Below are positions 11,281 to 21,450 of a DNA stretch of 64,000 bases, one piece after another. Position numbers and translations under genes: made by a program. This stretch comes from Heterocephalus glaber. Taxonomy: Eukaryota > Chordata > Mammalia > Rodentia > Bathyergidae. Numbering within the stretch: the first letter of the stretch is position 1; each line of letters starts with the position of its first letter. The notes beneath the pieces were generated by a model that had not been told where the DNA came from, made no database searches, and saw nothing but the letters and a program-made list of their open reading frames with translations. Location of the stretch: NCBI RefSeq assembly GCF_000247695.1, contig NW_004624778.1:11299301-11363300 (forward strand). Reading direction: 5' to 3'.

Positions 11281-11949
11281 AAGATACTTAATTTTATGAA
11301 GCCAAATACATTTGGATAAATTTTAGGAGAAAAGCATATGTACTTTTATCATGCATGCATTAAGAATTTTTTGAAAGTGCTCTAAAAGTAGTTTCTTTCA
11401 TGGAAGCAAATACATTATTTTGTCTATATTATCATTTAGGAATAACTCTGGTTTTGTTTAACAAAAGCCCACAAAATAGTAGACTAAAAATACAGAAATG
11501 TGGAATCAAAGTGTCAACTGGGAAATAATACGTAGAGTACAAATGAAAGCAAGTATCAGCAGGTTTCTCTCAGGCAAATGAAAGCCCAGAAGCAATGAAC
11601 CCAAAGCTAGTGTGCTAACTGCAGAATCAGGAATTCAAGCTTCTTCTATCTTGTTGCTTCATAGTCCATGACTTCTATTCCAAAAGTCATTGCATGGTTC
11701 AAAATGGCTGCTGGGACTTTGGCCATTACATGTCTATTCCAGGAAGAAGGTAAGGAAAAAGAAGGTCAACTCATTCACCCTTTTAAGAAGATTTCCTAGA
11801 AGACAATAATTCTATTTATATTTATAGGCTATATCTAGCTGCAAATAAGCTGGAAAAATGAAATGTGTTTGTTTTTAACTGGGTGACTATGTGCATTCAT
11901 TAGAGTAGAGCATACTGAAATTTAAGAATAGTGGGAATCAATAGAAGAT
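11281..11949. other. AT-rich sequence, no feature recognised
   Basis: AT-rich non-coding DNA between two LINE-derived segments. It may be unrecognised LINE sequence. No open frame, RNA or repeat boundary could be supported. Confidence 0.35.
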
Positions 11950-12450
11950 CCTAAAATCTTTCAGGACAAAGGAAAAGATCACACACAAAAAAGGTCATAC
12001 TCAGTTGAGTCAGAATCAGAATATCTACAGCAATATTAAAAGATAAGCGATAACAGAGAAATATCTTTGATAGTCTGTGGGAAAATGTTCTCCAACTGAG
12101 AATTACACATCCAATAAACACCCTAGCAGAAAGCTTTCATCTTTCACAGGAAGCTACTGAATGATGGAATTCACCTAAATGAGGACGTTACCAAGGAAAA
12201 GGAGGGCATGGAACCTAGAAATCCACCCCAGAAAAAATGACAAGGAAAAGTCCCTAGATAAAACAGAATAGTAAACACAAGAGGAGAAGAGAATTTCAGT
12301 TCTGTAGAAGTTAGAAATGGATTAGCAATACAAATGAAAGCAAGTATCATTTCAGAGGGAAGAAAAAAGTTACAATCATAGCACATCTCATAGCTTAGCT
12401 GTGGGTAATAAGCATGTGAACATCTTGCTATAAACACCCAGTAGCAACTT
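11950..12450 (+). mobile_element. L1/HAL1-like LINE fragment
   Basis: TGTTCTCCAACTGAGAATTA, GATGGAATTCACCTAAATGA, AGGACGTTACCAAGGAAAAG, then 'ggagggcatggaacc' and 'ctagataaaacagaatag...gagaagagaatttcagttctgtag' follow the order of an old mammalian L1-related element. The sub-family is uncertain. Confidence 0.45.
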
Positions 12451-12819
12451 TAATCAAAGCTGTGATACAACTCTATTGCAGGTCAAGGAGGACAATGGTT
12501 TATGTGTTTGGAGAGGGGATAAAGGCATGCATGAGAGCTAAAATCTATTTCTCCATCACTGAAAGCCAATTGGTAGTTCTTAACACCAAGAAATCAAAAA
12601 CCTCTGTATCTATAAGAAATTTCAAAATATACAAGTAACTAGCTGACAGAATAGCTTAAAAGAGTTGAAAGTGCTTGTTTTGGAGAATGAGACTTGAGGA
12701 TGGAGAGAGATGAGGTAACAAACTACTCTTTTATACAGTACCCCTAATAATACTTGTCTAAGTAATTATAATAAGTTTGCTAATCACTATAAGGCAAATA
12801 TGCATTTATATATATATAA

Positions 12820-12909
12820 TTTTGGGGGTGGGTGGGTACGGGGGATCAAACTCGGGACCTTGCACTTGCAAAGCAGGCAGCGGAACCACTGAGCTAAATC
12901 CCTGGCCCC
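12820..12909 (-). repeat. ID-like tRNA-derived SINE
   Basis: Reverse-oriented copy of the young ID-like family: GGGGGATCAAACTCGGGACC, TTGCACTTGCAAAGCAGGCA, GCGGAACCACTGAGCTAAAT, then CCCTGGCCCC. The tail side is G-rich (GGGGGTGGGTGGG on the plus strand), so the A tail has been altered. Confidence 0.9.
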
Positions 12910-13029
12910 TACGTTTATATTAATGCCAGGCAACTTGGGGTTACTTTTTCTTTGCTGGCAGGGGAAGAGAGGGGAAAAAAATACAATAGTCAAATACAGT
13001 AATTCTTCCAAAGAAGAATTGGAAGGCTG

Positions 13030-13190
13030 GTAAATGTTCTGAGTCCTTATTTGTCTGATATGGCTTCATTTTACCCTCACACTTGAATGATAATTTATGT
13101 TCAAAGCCATTTCCCCTCAGAGCTTTGAAAATATTGCTCCATTATATTCTTGTATCCAATTTTGCTGATGAGGAGTATGATATCAATCCA
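13030..13190 (-). mobile_element. HAL1/L1-type LINE, first part, split by an LTR
   Basis: CAGAGCTTTGAAAATATTGC, then 'tccattatattcttgtatcca' and TTTTGCTGATGAGGAGTATG match the antisense of the HAL1/old-L1 segment (agcactttgaatatgtcatccca...tctgatgagaaatca). The match stops at the MaLR LTR and resumes at about 13,612. Confidence 0.65.
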
Positions 13191-13191
13191 G

Positions 13192-13612
13192 TTCTCATTC
13201 CTATGGAGAGTGGGCTGAATCAAATCCTCCACAAAGGTATGGCCAGGTCCTCCCACACAGAACCTCTGAGGGGAACCTCCTTTGGGAAGGGGATGGATGT
13301 AGATATAATTAAGATCTCGAGATAGGAACCTTTACAACAGAGGCCCTGTATCCAAAGATTGATGTTCTTATAAGAGCAAACACAGAGATGCAGAGATGGT
13401 GGCCATATGAGGACAGAAGTGGACATCGGGGTTACACAGCTACGAGCCAAGGAACACAAGGAGTGGGAGCCCCCAAAGCTGAAAGGAGACCTGCACTGGG
13501 TTCTCCTCGAAGCCTCCAGGAGTAGCCACCAGGCCAAGGCCTTGACTTCCAGCTTCGGCCTCCAATCTGGCGTAACTAAATTTTGTTTGTTACAGTAGCC
13601 CTAGGAAATGAA
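13192..13612 (+). mobile_element. MaLR LTR (MST-like) inserted in a LINE
   Basis: The order is that of an MST-type LTR: GGGCTGAATCAAATCCTCCA at the left, 'gatgttcttataagagcaaacacagagatg', GGTGGCCATATGAGGACAGA, 'gacttccagcttcggcctccaa', then AAATTTTGTTTGTTACAGTA and GCCCTAGGAAATGAAT at the right. LINE sequence on each side is contiguous if the LTR is removed, which dates the LTR after the LINE. Confidence 0.7.
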
Positions 13613-14085
13613 TCCATTATTAACTTGTTCTTTTTCTCTGAAGATTTCTAGGACTTTCCCTGAATCGCTGATGTTCTAATATCTCACTTCAACATGTCTA
13701 TGTTGGTGGTTTTTCATTTTGCTGGCCATACACAGATCCTTTAAATCTCAAAACTGACATCTTCTGTTGGTGCTGGAACATTCCATCCTATTTATTAAGT
13801 CTTGTCTTCCCTGTTATTTCCAGTTTCACCTTTGGGTACTTCCTGTGTTCGTGTCCTCTGTGTCGGTAGTTTGTCTTTCACACTCTCTTATCTCCTTGCC
13901 ATTGGTACTTCACTCCTGGAGAAGTTCTTACTCTCATCTTTCAACTATCATTCTTTCATCATCTATGCCCATTGTGCAACTCTGCCCATCAATTCTGAAG
14001 TTGTTTTTTTTTAATTTCAACTAACAAAATTTTAATTTCCATAGTATCTAATTGATTCTTAGCGTATGACTCCCAAGGCCTCCAC
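13613..14085 (-). mobile_element. HAL1/L1-type LINE, second part
   Basis: Continuation of the element at 13,030-13,190: 'attattaacttgttctttttctctgaagatttctagg' corresponds to the antisense LINE segment downstream of the dinucleotide-rich break. T-rich words to about 14,085 keep the same character, with TTTTAATTTCCATAGTATCT at the end. Confidence 0.55.
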
Positions 14086-14104
14086 ATCTTTTAGAAGACA
14101 CTCA

Positions 14105-14478
14105 TTTTCCTCCCTGTGTGACTTTATGTTACTGTAACAAATACCTGAAATAACCAGCTTATGAAAAGAAAAGGTCTGTTTTGACTTGCAGTTTCAGAGG
14201 TTTTCCAATCCAGGATCAGTGCCCCTGTTGCTTTAGGGCCTGCTGTGAGCAGCACATTATGATAGCAAAGTGCTCCCCTCATGGCTAGGCTGGGGGCAGG
14301 GGAGAAAGAAGAGCCCAGTGTCCCGGATCCCTTTGAGGGCCACCCCATGACCTAAAACCCCTCACTAGGCCCCACCTCTTACAGATTCCACAACCTCCCA
14401 ATATTGCCGCCCTGGGAACCAAGCCTTTTAACACACAGGCCTTTGAGGGACACTTGAGGTCCAAACCATAGCACTTAT
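14105..14478 (-). mobile_element. MaLR LTR, antisense
   Basis: GTTACTGTAACAAATACCTG at the left, 'ggtctgttttgacttgcagtttcagagg', CACCTCTTACAGATTCCACA, ACCTCCCAATATTGCCGCCC and 'gtccaaaccatagca' at the right follow the reversed layout of rodent ORR1/MST-type MaLR LTRs. It is bounded by TGTG...AGCA-like ends. Same class as 39,706 and 46,483. Confidence 0.75.
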
Positions 14479-15129
14479 TTGAAAATCACACCTGCTTGCT
14501 CTACTTTCTCTGTCTCCTCAGAGAATTCCTTCATTTACTGAGCTGGGTGCTTCTGTTCAGCTGCCAGCTCTCCTCAGACATCTGGTGATTCTTGATCTTT
14601 CATCTCTGAGGTGAGCTTGGGTGAGCCTGTTTGTTCCATCTGTGTGGAGGCCCAAGATGTATCTGTGCCACCCTACTGGGTCTCTGTGAGAGCAGAAGAC
14701 TGGTGTTGCCTCACACCAGCCACCTCCATGAAGTCCCTGTGTTGAGTACCAAGCCTTCCCATGCACCTGACCCACACACTCAGCCCTGTGGGTTCCATGT
14801 GGCCTACAGTAAAGACAAGAAAATGAACAGAGGCCATTGCTGCTGTGGGGTGGCTCAGCTAGTCCCCCTGGGGCTGTCTTGGTGCCCCATCCACTGCAAC
14901 TCTTTGGCTGACCCCACCTCATGTACTTTCCATCTGCTTTCTGGCAAAGGCCACTGTGTGATCTTTGAACACACATAAATATTTTGCAAAAGTCTTTTCT
15001 GTATTTTTACAGTTGTTGGTTGGAGGGCGGGAGGTGGTGGTGTGTCCATCTGCCACCTTCTTTTGGCCTTCGTATTTCTAACCAGGAGAGGAATCCAGAA
15101 CTGTATTCTGGGCCTGAGACTCGCTACTG

Positions 15130-15345
15130 CTAACTGAGCCCTTGTGAGGCACCAGGCAAATTTCTGGGCTCTTCACAGGCACCATCTTGTCTAGTATTCA
15201 TAGCAACCCATAAGGAGGGTCACACTGTATTATTACCCCCACTCAACAGATGGGCAAACTAAGGTAGAGGTTTCTGGTCTCTGATCACAATAGAGTTAGT
15301 CAGTGGTCAAGGTGGGAGTTGAATCTACATACAGTGCTTTGTTAG
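15130..15345 (-). repeat. MIR (long copy)
   Basis: GGCACCAGGCAAATTTCTGG, 'tcacaggcaccatcttgtctagtattcatagcaaccc', ATTATTACCCCCACTCAACA and GATGGGCAAACTAAGGTAGA cover almost the full MIR in antisense orientation, including the core and 3' part. Confidence 0.75.
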
Positions 15346-16320
15346 AGGGGATTAGTATAGAGCTGGTATTCTCACTACAGTGACTGTGTCCCCAGGGGAC
15401 ATCTGACAATGCCTAGAGGCTGTTTTGATGGTGCTAAGAGGGACACTGTGTGTGTGCAACTGGCATCCTGCGAGTGGAGGACAGAGATGCTGATAAACAA
15501 CCCACCACACAGTTCAGTCTCCACGACAAAGAATTATTCCGCCCAGATGTTGGGAGTGCTGATCAGCACCAGCAGAAACCCCAGTGACCCTCCGAGACCT
15601 CTTCTTGCCTGAAAGTGTGTGGTGCAGTCCTGAGCTTGCCCACCTGCAGTATCAGTGGCAGAGCAGGATGGTGTTCTGAAAGATGTAAGTGGCCCAGGCT
15701 GGCCGCTGTGGTGAGGGAATCGACTCTGAAGGTGGTGGATATGAGCCACTCCAATCAGAGGATGTCCGGCTCATGCTTCTGTCCCTGAGCTTTCCAGCCT
15801 TGGTGACTCAAGCCCCTTAGCACCCTGTTCCGATCCCCATGTGAAGGCCCTGAGACTACAGGTGAAGGTCACACCGTAAAGGTCAGGATGTCTCCCTTGG
15901 TTTTTCTTTCTCTCCAAACAGATGGCCAGGCCCTGGTGGGCTTCTTAGGCCAAGGATCTTTACAAGTGGAAAGAAGAAGAATCCCCCAGCCTCTAGGGAA
16001 ATGACAGCTCCCAAGGGGAGGCCAGATGTGGGACCCACTGGCTGGCCCTGCCAAAGTGACTCAGGCCTCCAACAGATCCTCCCAGGTGACCGCAGTAGCC
16101 TACAGTAGGATGCAGTGGGCACAGAGCCCTGGCCCACAGGGACCCTGGATGTTCTACACAGCCATGTTCAGGGGAAGAGCCACAAGCTTAATAGTCCCCC
16201 TATCCTGCCTGGACTGCTGGATGAGGTGGTCCCCGGGGAGAGGGAAGGCACAGCAGGGCTTGAAAGCAGAATGGTGTGGGGCCAAGCAGGTCCCTCTACA
16301 ACTGCCACTGGAAAAACCCC
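15346..16320. other. Unique sequence, no gene seen
   Basis: Mixed-composition sequence with only overlapping short frames on both strands (longest 141 codons at 16,026-16,451, which runs into a GT microsatellite and a SINE and so is not a gene). No repeat family was recognised. Confidence 0.4.
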
Positions 16321-16321
16321 A

Positions 16322-16325
16322 TAGG

Positions 16326-16380
<55 letters not shown>

Positions 16381-16552
16381 CTGGGGACTCAATCCAGGGT
16401 CTCCACCCCTCCACACTGAGCTATATCCCCATCCTTTTTTCTAGTTTTTAGCCATAAGACAGGGTCAGGTTGTGCTCAAACATGGGCTCCTCCAGCTTCA
16501 GCCTCCCACAGTGCTGGGATTGCAGACATATACCACCATGCCCAGTTTCTCT
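16322..16552 (-). repeat. B1-dID-type dimeric SINE with GT microsatellite at its tail
   Basis: In plus-strand order: a (GT)n tract, the ID part (ACTGGGGACTCAATCCAGGG, CACTGAGCTATATCCCCATC), a T-rich linker, then B1 (AGACAGGGTCAGGTTGTGCT, 'cagcctcccacagtgctgggattgcag', CATATACCACCATGCCCAG). Read on the minus strand this is B1, linker, ID and a CA tail. Confidence 0.85.
16331..16379. repeat. (GT)n microsatellite
   Basis: A run of GT dinucleotides, uninterrupted across the tract, ending at GTGACTGGGG. It sits where the A-rich tail of the reversed SINE is expected. Confidence 0.97.
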
Positions 16553-16849
16553 GGGTTTCTTTCTAATTACCTGCATGCCTTTCCTACTCCAACTAAGAAT
16601 CATGGCCTGATCCAGGTAAACAAGACAGGACAGAGGGTGGGAAGGAACAAGGCCCGGATAGACCTGCCCAGGGCCCTGTGACCCAGTGAACCAGCCCTGC
16701 TTTTTCCTCCACTCTGCCGCAATCCAAGGCGAGGGAGAGGAGATTGCCCTAAAGAGCTCCCAGGCAGTGGGCCGCACCTCCAATCCATCCATGAGCCCCG
16801 GGTTAGGCCACACCTCCCATCAGCCCCAGTCTTCATCCTGGGCCTTGCT

Positions 16850-17050
16850 CTGTACAATGATAAATGGAGAATGAAGCTGCGGCTTATCAGACCTGGTTTT
16901 TAGAACTCAAATCCCATTTCCCTATTGACCCACAGGAACATTTTGGAGATCGTTAATCTTCATTTCTGATTGATTTTCTGTCAATATTGCCCTGACTTGC
17001 CCCCTCCCCAACCTTTCCGTCAAGTGGTTAATGAGCTGTAAGCAAACACT
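16850..17050. promoter_or_regulatory. Candidate conserved non-coding element
   Basis: A repeat-free block with GATAAATGG, CGGCTTATCAGACCTGG (a GATA-type TTATCAG word), CTATTGACCCACAGG, GATCGTTAATCTTCATTTC and GTCAAGTGGTTAATGAGC (an NKX2-type CAAGTGG and a TTAATGA homeodomain-type word). It lies 350 bp upstream of the CpG-rich patch. The enhancer role is inferred from motif density. Confidence 0.35.
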
Positions 17051-17744
17051 CCCGCTCACTGGGGCACTGTGTTCCAAGAAGTCTCTAGAACCTGAATCCA
17101 CGTTGGGCGGCACAGACTGCACCCTTTGGGTTTGCTGTGCTTGCATATGCGCACCCAGTTTTCACAAGTGGGGGTCCCCTAAGACTGGCGAAGGGAGGAT
17201 GATCCCTCCCCTACAGAGGCAAAGGAAGTAGCAATTACCCAACACGAGGGCGCATACATTGAACAGACCCCAAATCTCTCCCTTTGGCCCCCAGCTCAAG
17301 GACTCCAGAAGCGATTGCCGAACAGGAGATGACTGAGCCCCGAGCACCTGCAGGAGCCTGGAAGTGTGAGAACTGCGCTGTCGTGGGAGGGGAGGCCTGG
17401 GTGGGGCGTGGCGGGGCGCCTCTTCGAGTGACAGGGCCACGGGCTTTGGGAGAACCCAGAGATGACGTTGGGCGGAGAGGAGCTGCTGGGCTCCACCATC
17501 CTGTGCTGGCCCCGGCTGTCCCACCGGACCCCGCCCGCCCGGTCTCAGTGGGCTCCTCCAGCAGATGGGTGAAGAATTCCTGCCCTGCTTCCTGCCAGGG
17601 GCCAGAAGGATCCCGGGCTCCGGTCTAGGAAAAGCCTGCGGTGCTACAGCCGTCGGGGACCAGCTCGGGCCGGACTCCCCGGACCCTACGTCCGTCCTCC
17701 CCACCAGCCAAGGCCCGGAGTCTCTCTGCAGCCTGCCTGCATGT

Positions 17745-18015
17745 TAACACGCAGGGAAAACTTCAAGGAAAACATACAGCTGATAAAAATTTAATGCTAT
17801 ATGTAACAAAGCAGAATGAATATTTAATCCGTGCTTTTATGCGAAACCACATAACCAAGCAGCCCCACGCGGCGGCCCCTCCCCGCGCCCGGCAGCGAAA
17901 CAGTTAAGCTGCTGGCAACAAGCAGCTCCTAATAAACACTCGGCTAATTCTGTAGGAAAAGCACTAATTAGAAAAGCAATAATAATCGGTGTAATTGCTC
18001 TAAATTACCCTCCTA
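17745..18015. promoter_or_regulatory. Candidate developmental enhancer core within the CpG-rich patch
   Basis: An AT-rich island embedded between two CpG-rich arms. TAAT/ATTA words are unusually dense: GATAAAAATTTAATGCTATA, GAATATTTAATCCGTGCTTT (TAATCC, a PITX/OTX-type core), GCTCCTAATAAACACTCGGC, GCACTAATTAGAAAAGCAAT and AATAATCGGTGTAATTGCTC. TTTTATGCGAAACC resembles a HOX/CDX-type TTTATG word. There is no coding pattern and no repeat. This composition is typical of deeply conserved homeobox-regulated elements, but conservation was not measured. Confidence 0.45.
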
Positions 18016-18093
18016 ACAGAGAACGGCGCTTGGAGCCTGGAACGCAGCTGCCGCGGCCCAGCCCCGCGCAGCGCGCCTGCAGCTCGCGCTCTG

Positions 18094-18107
18094 CTGCCCC
18101 CTGGCGG
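18094..18107 (-). promoter_or_regulatory. CTCF-like binding motif
   Basis: The minus strand reads CCGCCAGGGGGCAG, one difference from the CTCF core CCASYAGRKGGCRS. It lies in the right arm of the CpG-rich patch, 60 bp from a second motif in the same orientation. Confidence 0.6.
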
Positions 18108-18166
18108 CACCCACGCCCCACTCCTGCCCTGCATCGAGGAGCTGTTGCTCGAACCCCGGCCCTCGC

Positions 18167-18180
18167 GCGCCCCCTGGTGC
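18167..18180 (-). promoter_or_regulatory. CTCF-like binding motif
   Basis: The minus strand reads GCACCAGGGGGCGC, matching the CTCF core at every position except the first. Same orientation as the motif at 18,094. Paired close sites are common at insulators. Confidence 0.65.
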
Positions 18181-18222
18181 CCGTGCTGCCTCACAGACCT
18201 GAGGACTCGGCGGAGGGGAAGC

Positions 18223-19724
18223 TGAGATCGAATGACAGCTGCAGTAAGGTCCCCTTGCCATCCGCCCCCTTCTCAGGAACTGGTGACCAGGAACCAATAT
18301 CGCGTTGGGTGGACCCAAAGGGAAAGACAGGGCCAAATTATAACGCAGTAAGTGGACCCCTAAATAGTCCTCGGAACTCGGGACAGGGTGTATTTGTGGG
18401 GTGGCTTTGTGAATGGAGCAGAAGAAAAAGGTAAGCCCAAGGCATGGAGACCTTCCTCCTCAGAGGAAGAGGTCGGGACTGCAGGGAGATGCAGTGCTCT
18501 GGGGAGAGAGCCAGGACAGCTCCCAAGCCAGCAGGCACAAACAGTGTGAGTCCCAGGATGGGCAGGACCCTTTTGATCTGGCCTGGCATGAGCTAGGATG
18601 CTGTCGTTCTGGTGGCTTAGGGAACACTGATAGAGTCACTTGCAAGATCTGCCCAGCCCTGTTCAATGCACACCAGGAATCAACCATAGTAAGTTGGGTC
18701 CTCGGCCTGGATGTACCTCAGCCCCCTCGGGCAGAACAACAGTGTGGGCCGTCAGTGTCTACTCAGCCACGGGCCTTGTACATGTATGTGAGTGCATGTG
18801 CACACTTGCACACTCTGGGGTGCTGCTGGAGGGCTGACCATCTTAGTTATGCAGTGGTGATGCCTGCAGTGGCCATTCCATTAATGCTTGGCCAATGCCC
18901 AGAACAGGATGGGCACCAACCCAGGGACAGAGTGCTTGTTTTTGATGGGAAATCAGGTACAGAGCTGTGACCAAAGTGGCCAGCCAGACCCAGGGTAGGG
19001 CCCACTCTTGCAGTCCATGGATAAGGGAAGACCTCCAGAGGAGGTGGGGTCTCAGCACTAGAAGCTGACACTGCAGCCTTACATTGAGGTCACAGGGCTC
19101 CTAGCATTCTGGAGTCTTCAGCAGGGAAACAGGCAGGTGTGCATCTCAAAGAAAACCGAAATGCTGCTCCCCCTCTGCAACACCAGAGCAACCCCCTCCC
19201 CAGGGGGGAAGAGAGTGGGAAGGGGCTTATTCCTCCTGCCCAGGCACCAGCCCTAGCCCCGGGCTTTCTGCTCTGGTCTACAGGATTCTCCAGGTCCCCA
19301 CCTTCCTGATCACCACCCGTAAGGAGTCGCTGAGACCTCTCCTCTGCCTGCTGCCTTCCAGCCTGTGACCCTGTAGGAAATTTGAAGACAGCAGTCCTAG
19401 CTGCAGACCAAGGGATGGACTCTCCTCCCCTCCAGGCTGAGGCTTCTGTCTGGAAAATATCCCGGAGCTAAAGGACTGGGTGTTGGTGACACAGACTGTG
19501 CTGTCCCCTCCAGGAAGCCTGCCCTGACCCGAGGAAAGCCTTGGAGTATGAGGGGCAGCGCAGCAAACAGGGCTTCCACAAGTCAGGGCTTTCAGAAGTA
19601 GCCTTTGGCGGGGTCCCAGCCACATGCTCACTGGGAATGAGTGCCCAAGGAGGTGAGCAGGGCTTCTGGGCCCCACCTTCACATCGGTGGGCACCACAAT
19701 GCCCAGTAGCCACATTCACGCGCT
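18223..19724. other. GC-moderate unique sequence, possible splice donor but no exon established
   Basis: No repeats were recognised. AAAAAG|GTAAGC at 18,425-18,436 is a good splice-donor match about 200 bp beyond the CpG-rich patch. A 185-codon open frame (18,413-18,970) runs straight through that donor and has low-complexity, domain-free content. Coding status is not supported. Confidence 0.4.
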
Positions 19725-19930
19725 GGGCACCAGACTGCCTGGTTCAAATAGCAGCCCTGCACTGACTTGCTGTGTAACCATGGGCAAGTTTCTTAACTCC
19801 TCTGTGCCTCAGTTTCCTCATCCAGAAAATGAGGATGGGTAATCTGGGGACTAGTGGAAAAATTAATTAAGCTCATGTGTGTAAAGTGCCCGGCAGACAG
19901 TAAACACTCAATACATGTTAGCTATTAATA
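19725..19930 (+). repeat. MIR (near full-length)
   Basis: A well preserved MIR: CACCAGACTGCCTGGTTCAA, ACTTGCTGTGTAACCATGGG, CAAGTTTCTTAACTCCTCTG, TGCCTCAGTTTCCTCATCCA, AAATGAGGATGGGTAATCTG, then AAAGTGCCCGGCAGACAGTA and the 3' AACACTCAATACATGTTAGC. Confidence 0.92.
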
Positions 19931-20074
19931 TTATGTGATTTACAGAAGAGAATCCCACATATTGGGGCTGAACTAAGACCAAAACATGTGTGAAAACCAC
20001 TGCATTTGATGATCTCCAAGGTCATTTCTGGCCCTAAAACTCTATGATTTTAAAGTGACTTCTTTCATCTTGGT

Positions 20075-20160
20075 GTCATTTTCGCACCTCAAAGCCCTTG
20101 CATCTGGTCTTCTCTGCCAGATACACCATTGCCTCATCTCCTTCAAGGGCTCTTGCTTGC
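20075..20160 (+). repeat. Small L2 fragment
   Basis: CACCTCAAAGCCCTTGCATC, then 'tggtcttctctgccagatacaccattgcctc', resembles the L2 segment 'cctcagggcctttgcactggctgttccctctgcctgga'. It is short and uncertain. Confidence 0.4.
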
Positions 20161-20185
20161 TTTTGGCGCACACATGCAACTTAAT

Positions 20186-20290
20186 TACTTAGTGAGACCT
20201 TGTCTCAAAATGAAAGATTTTAAAGGGCTGGGGATGAAGCTTAGTGTGAAGGGTTCAATCTGGGTTCAATCTCCAGTACTGAAAAATATA
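20186..20290 (+). repeat. 5'-truncated B1-dID-type SINE
   Basis: It starts inside the B1 tail (AGTGAGACCTTGTCTCAAAA), passes the linker GATTTTAAA, and enters the ID part GGGCTGGGGATGAAGCTTAG with GGTTCAATCTCCAGTACTGA. The order is B1 end then ID, as at 1,418 and 16,322. Confidence 0.75.
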
Positions 20291-20639
20291 CTCAAACAGT
20301 GGTACCTCAGGCATGAACCTATTTCTTTCCAATTTAAGTCAATATTGACCTTATGGGAAATTTGATTTGGTTCATGTCCAATTCGGTTTACAACCAGAAT
20401 CATAGAAAGACTTAAATTCATGAACCGAGGTACACGTATATATTAAACACCGCCTCCTCTAGGAAGCTTGCTCTCTGAGCAGGCAGAGCCGGGCCAGTCT
20501 GTGGCACCTACAGCCCCCAGCACACTTCTGAATGGACACCCTCAGGCCTGTGACCTGTGCTGTCCTGCTCACCTGTCTCCTCATCGCACTCCACCCAGAA
20601 CCCAGCGCCTGTAGCCTCACTTCACCTGGCCTAGGAGAG

Positions 20640-20715
20640 ACTGTCCAACTGAAGGACAGGAGCTTTACAGATGAGGAAACTGAGGTTGAGAGTATGAAGA
20701 AAACGTTTGGAAAAA
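20640..20715 (-). repeat. MIR fragment
   Basis: GCTTTACAGATGAGGAAACTGAGGTTGAGA is the reversed MIR core (cctcagtttcctcatctgtaaa), flanked by diverged sequence. Confidence 0.65.
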
Positions 20716-20805
20716 CTCAGTAAGAATCAGAAGACAGGCCTGTGGGCTCCCTGGCAGGCTCTGATGTTTCTCCTCTCAAGTCAACCTCAGACCTCTGCCA
20801 TCCTG

Positions 20806-20857
20806 GTGGGGGGTGGGGGAGAGGGTGGGGCGGGGTGGGGGGGGAGAGGGAGGGAGG
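20806..20857 (+). other. G-rich tract, G-quadruplex candidate
   Basis: A run of G blocks separated by one to three bases: GGTGGGGGGTGGGGGAGAGG, GTGGGGCGGGGTGGGGGGGG, then AGAGGGAGGGAGG. More than four runs of three or more G with short loops satisfies the G-quadruplex pattern many times over. Confidence 0.8.
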
Positions 20858-21334
20858 CTGTGTCATTTCCAAGGGGCCCAGAACTCCGGACACCACCTCA
20901 CCATCTCTCTGACCGCAGCAACTTCTGTGTGGCCTCCCAGCTTCTCCTGAGCCCCACCCCCTCACTCCTCCTGCATGCAGCAGCCAGGGGCACGTCAGGC
21001 CAGGCCCTGCTCAACACCTCCAGGCCCATCTCACCCAGAGTTAAAGCCACAGCCCTTCCAGTAGCGCCCCCGCAGCCCGGCCTCTGCCTTCCTCCTCTAC
21101 ACTCACTTTCGCACAGCCCGCTGGTCCAGATTTGCAGGCACCAAGCACAGTCCTCCTCCTGGGACCACTGCCCTTCTCTCTCCTGTGATGCTGCCCCATC
21201 ACAGCTTTGAGGGGGCTGCTCAGTGCCCTCCCCTCCCAGGTGCCCACCGGGCCCCAGGCACACCACTGCCCACCAATTCTGACCCACCTTTGTTTCTTCT
21301 CACAGGCGAACCTGCCGCAACATCTCTGTTTCTT

Positions 21335-21450
21335 TATTTTTGCCTCCTCAACTAGACTGGAGGCTCCATAAAAGCAGGCATTTTGCCTTTTGTTCTCTGA
21401 TGTCGCCTCACATCTGGAATTGTACCTGCCAGCTACGTTGAGTTCATTAA
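21335..21450 (+). repeat. L2 LINE 3' end
   Basis: ACTAGACTGGAGGCTCCATA, AAAGCAGGCATTTTGCCTTT, then 'ctgatgtcgcctcacatctggaattgtacctgccagctacgttgagttcattaaatgc' follows the L2 3' end order (tagaatgtaagctccatgag...ttcattgctgtatcccc...). Diverged. Confidence 0.65.

Larger units (their letters stand above)
17380..18222. promoter_or_regulatory. CpG-rich patch (possible CpG island) split by an AT-rich core
   Basis: CpG dinucleotides are frequent in 17,380-17,720 (GTGGGGCGTGGCGGGGCGCC, CCCCGCCCGCCCGG, GGGCCGGACTCCCCGGACCC) and again in 17,865-18,215 (CACGCGGCGGCCCCTCCCCG, CCCCGCGCAGCGCGCCTGCA, CCTCGCGCGCCCCC), far above the rest of the window. GC boxes (GGGGCGTGGCGGGG) are present. No start of a recognisable gene is visible. 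It could be an unannotated promoter, a developmental enhancer island or an insulator. Confidence 0.55.

Noticed and set aside
16154..16451. Frames with poly(Thr-His) or poly(Val-Cys) translations
   Set aside because: Products of the (GT)n microsatellite, not genes. The same applies at 25,233-25,447, 29,598-29,849 and 36,414-36,701.
17162..17704. 180-codon minus-strand frame in the CpG-rich patch
   Set aside because: Proline/serine/arginine-rich translation expected from CpG-rich non-coding DNA, overlapped by 114- and 67-codon frames. No splice or domain support.
18413..18970. 185-codon plus-strand frame
   Set aside because: Runs through a good splice donor and has no recognisable domain. 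Treated as chance.
20707..21287. Opposed 167- and 129-codon frames
   Set aside because: They overlap on opposite strands across a G-quadruplex-like tract and an untranslated-looking C/T-rich segment. No evidence for either.
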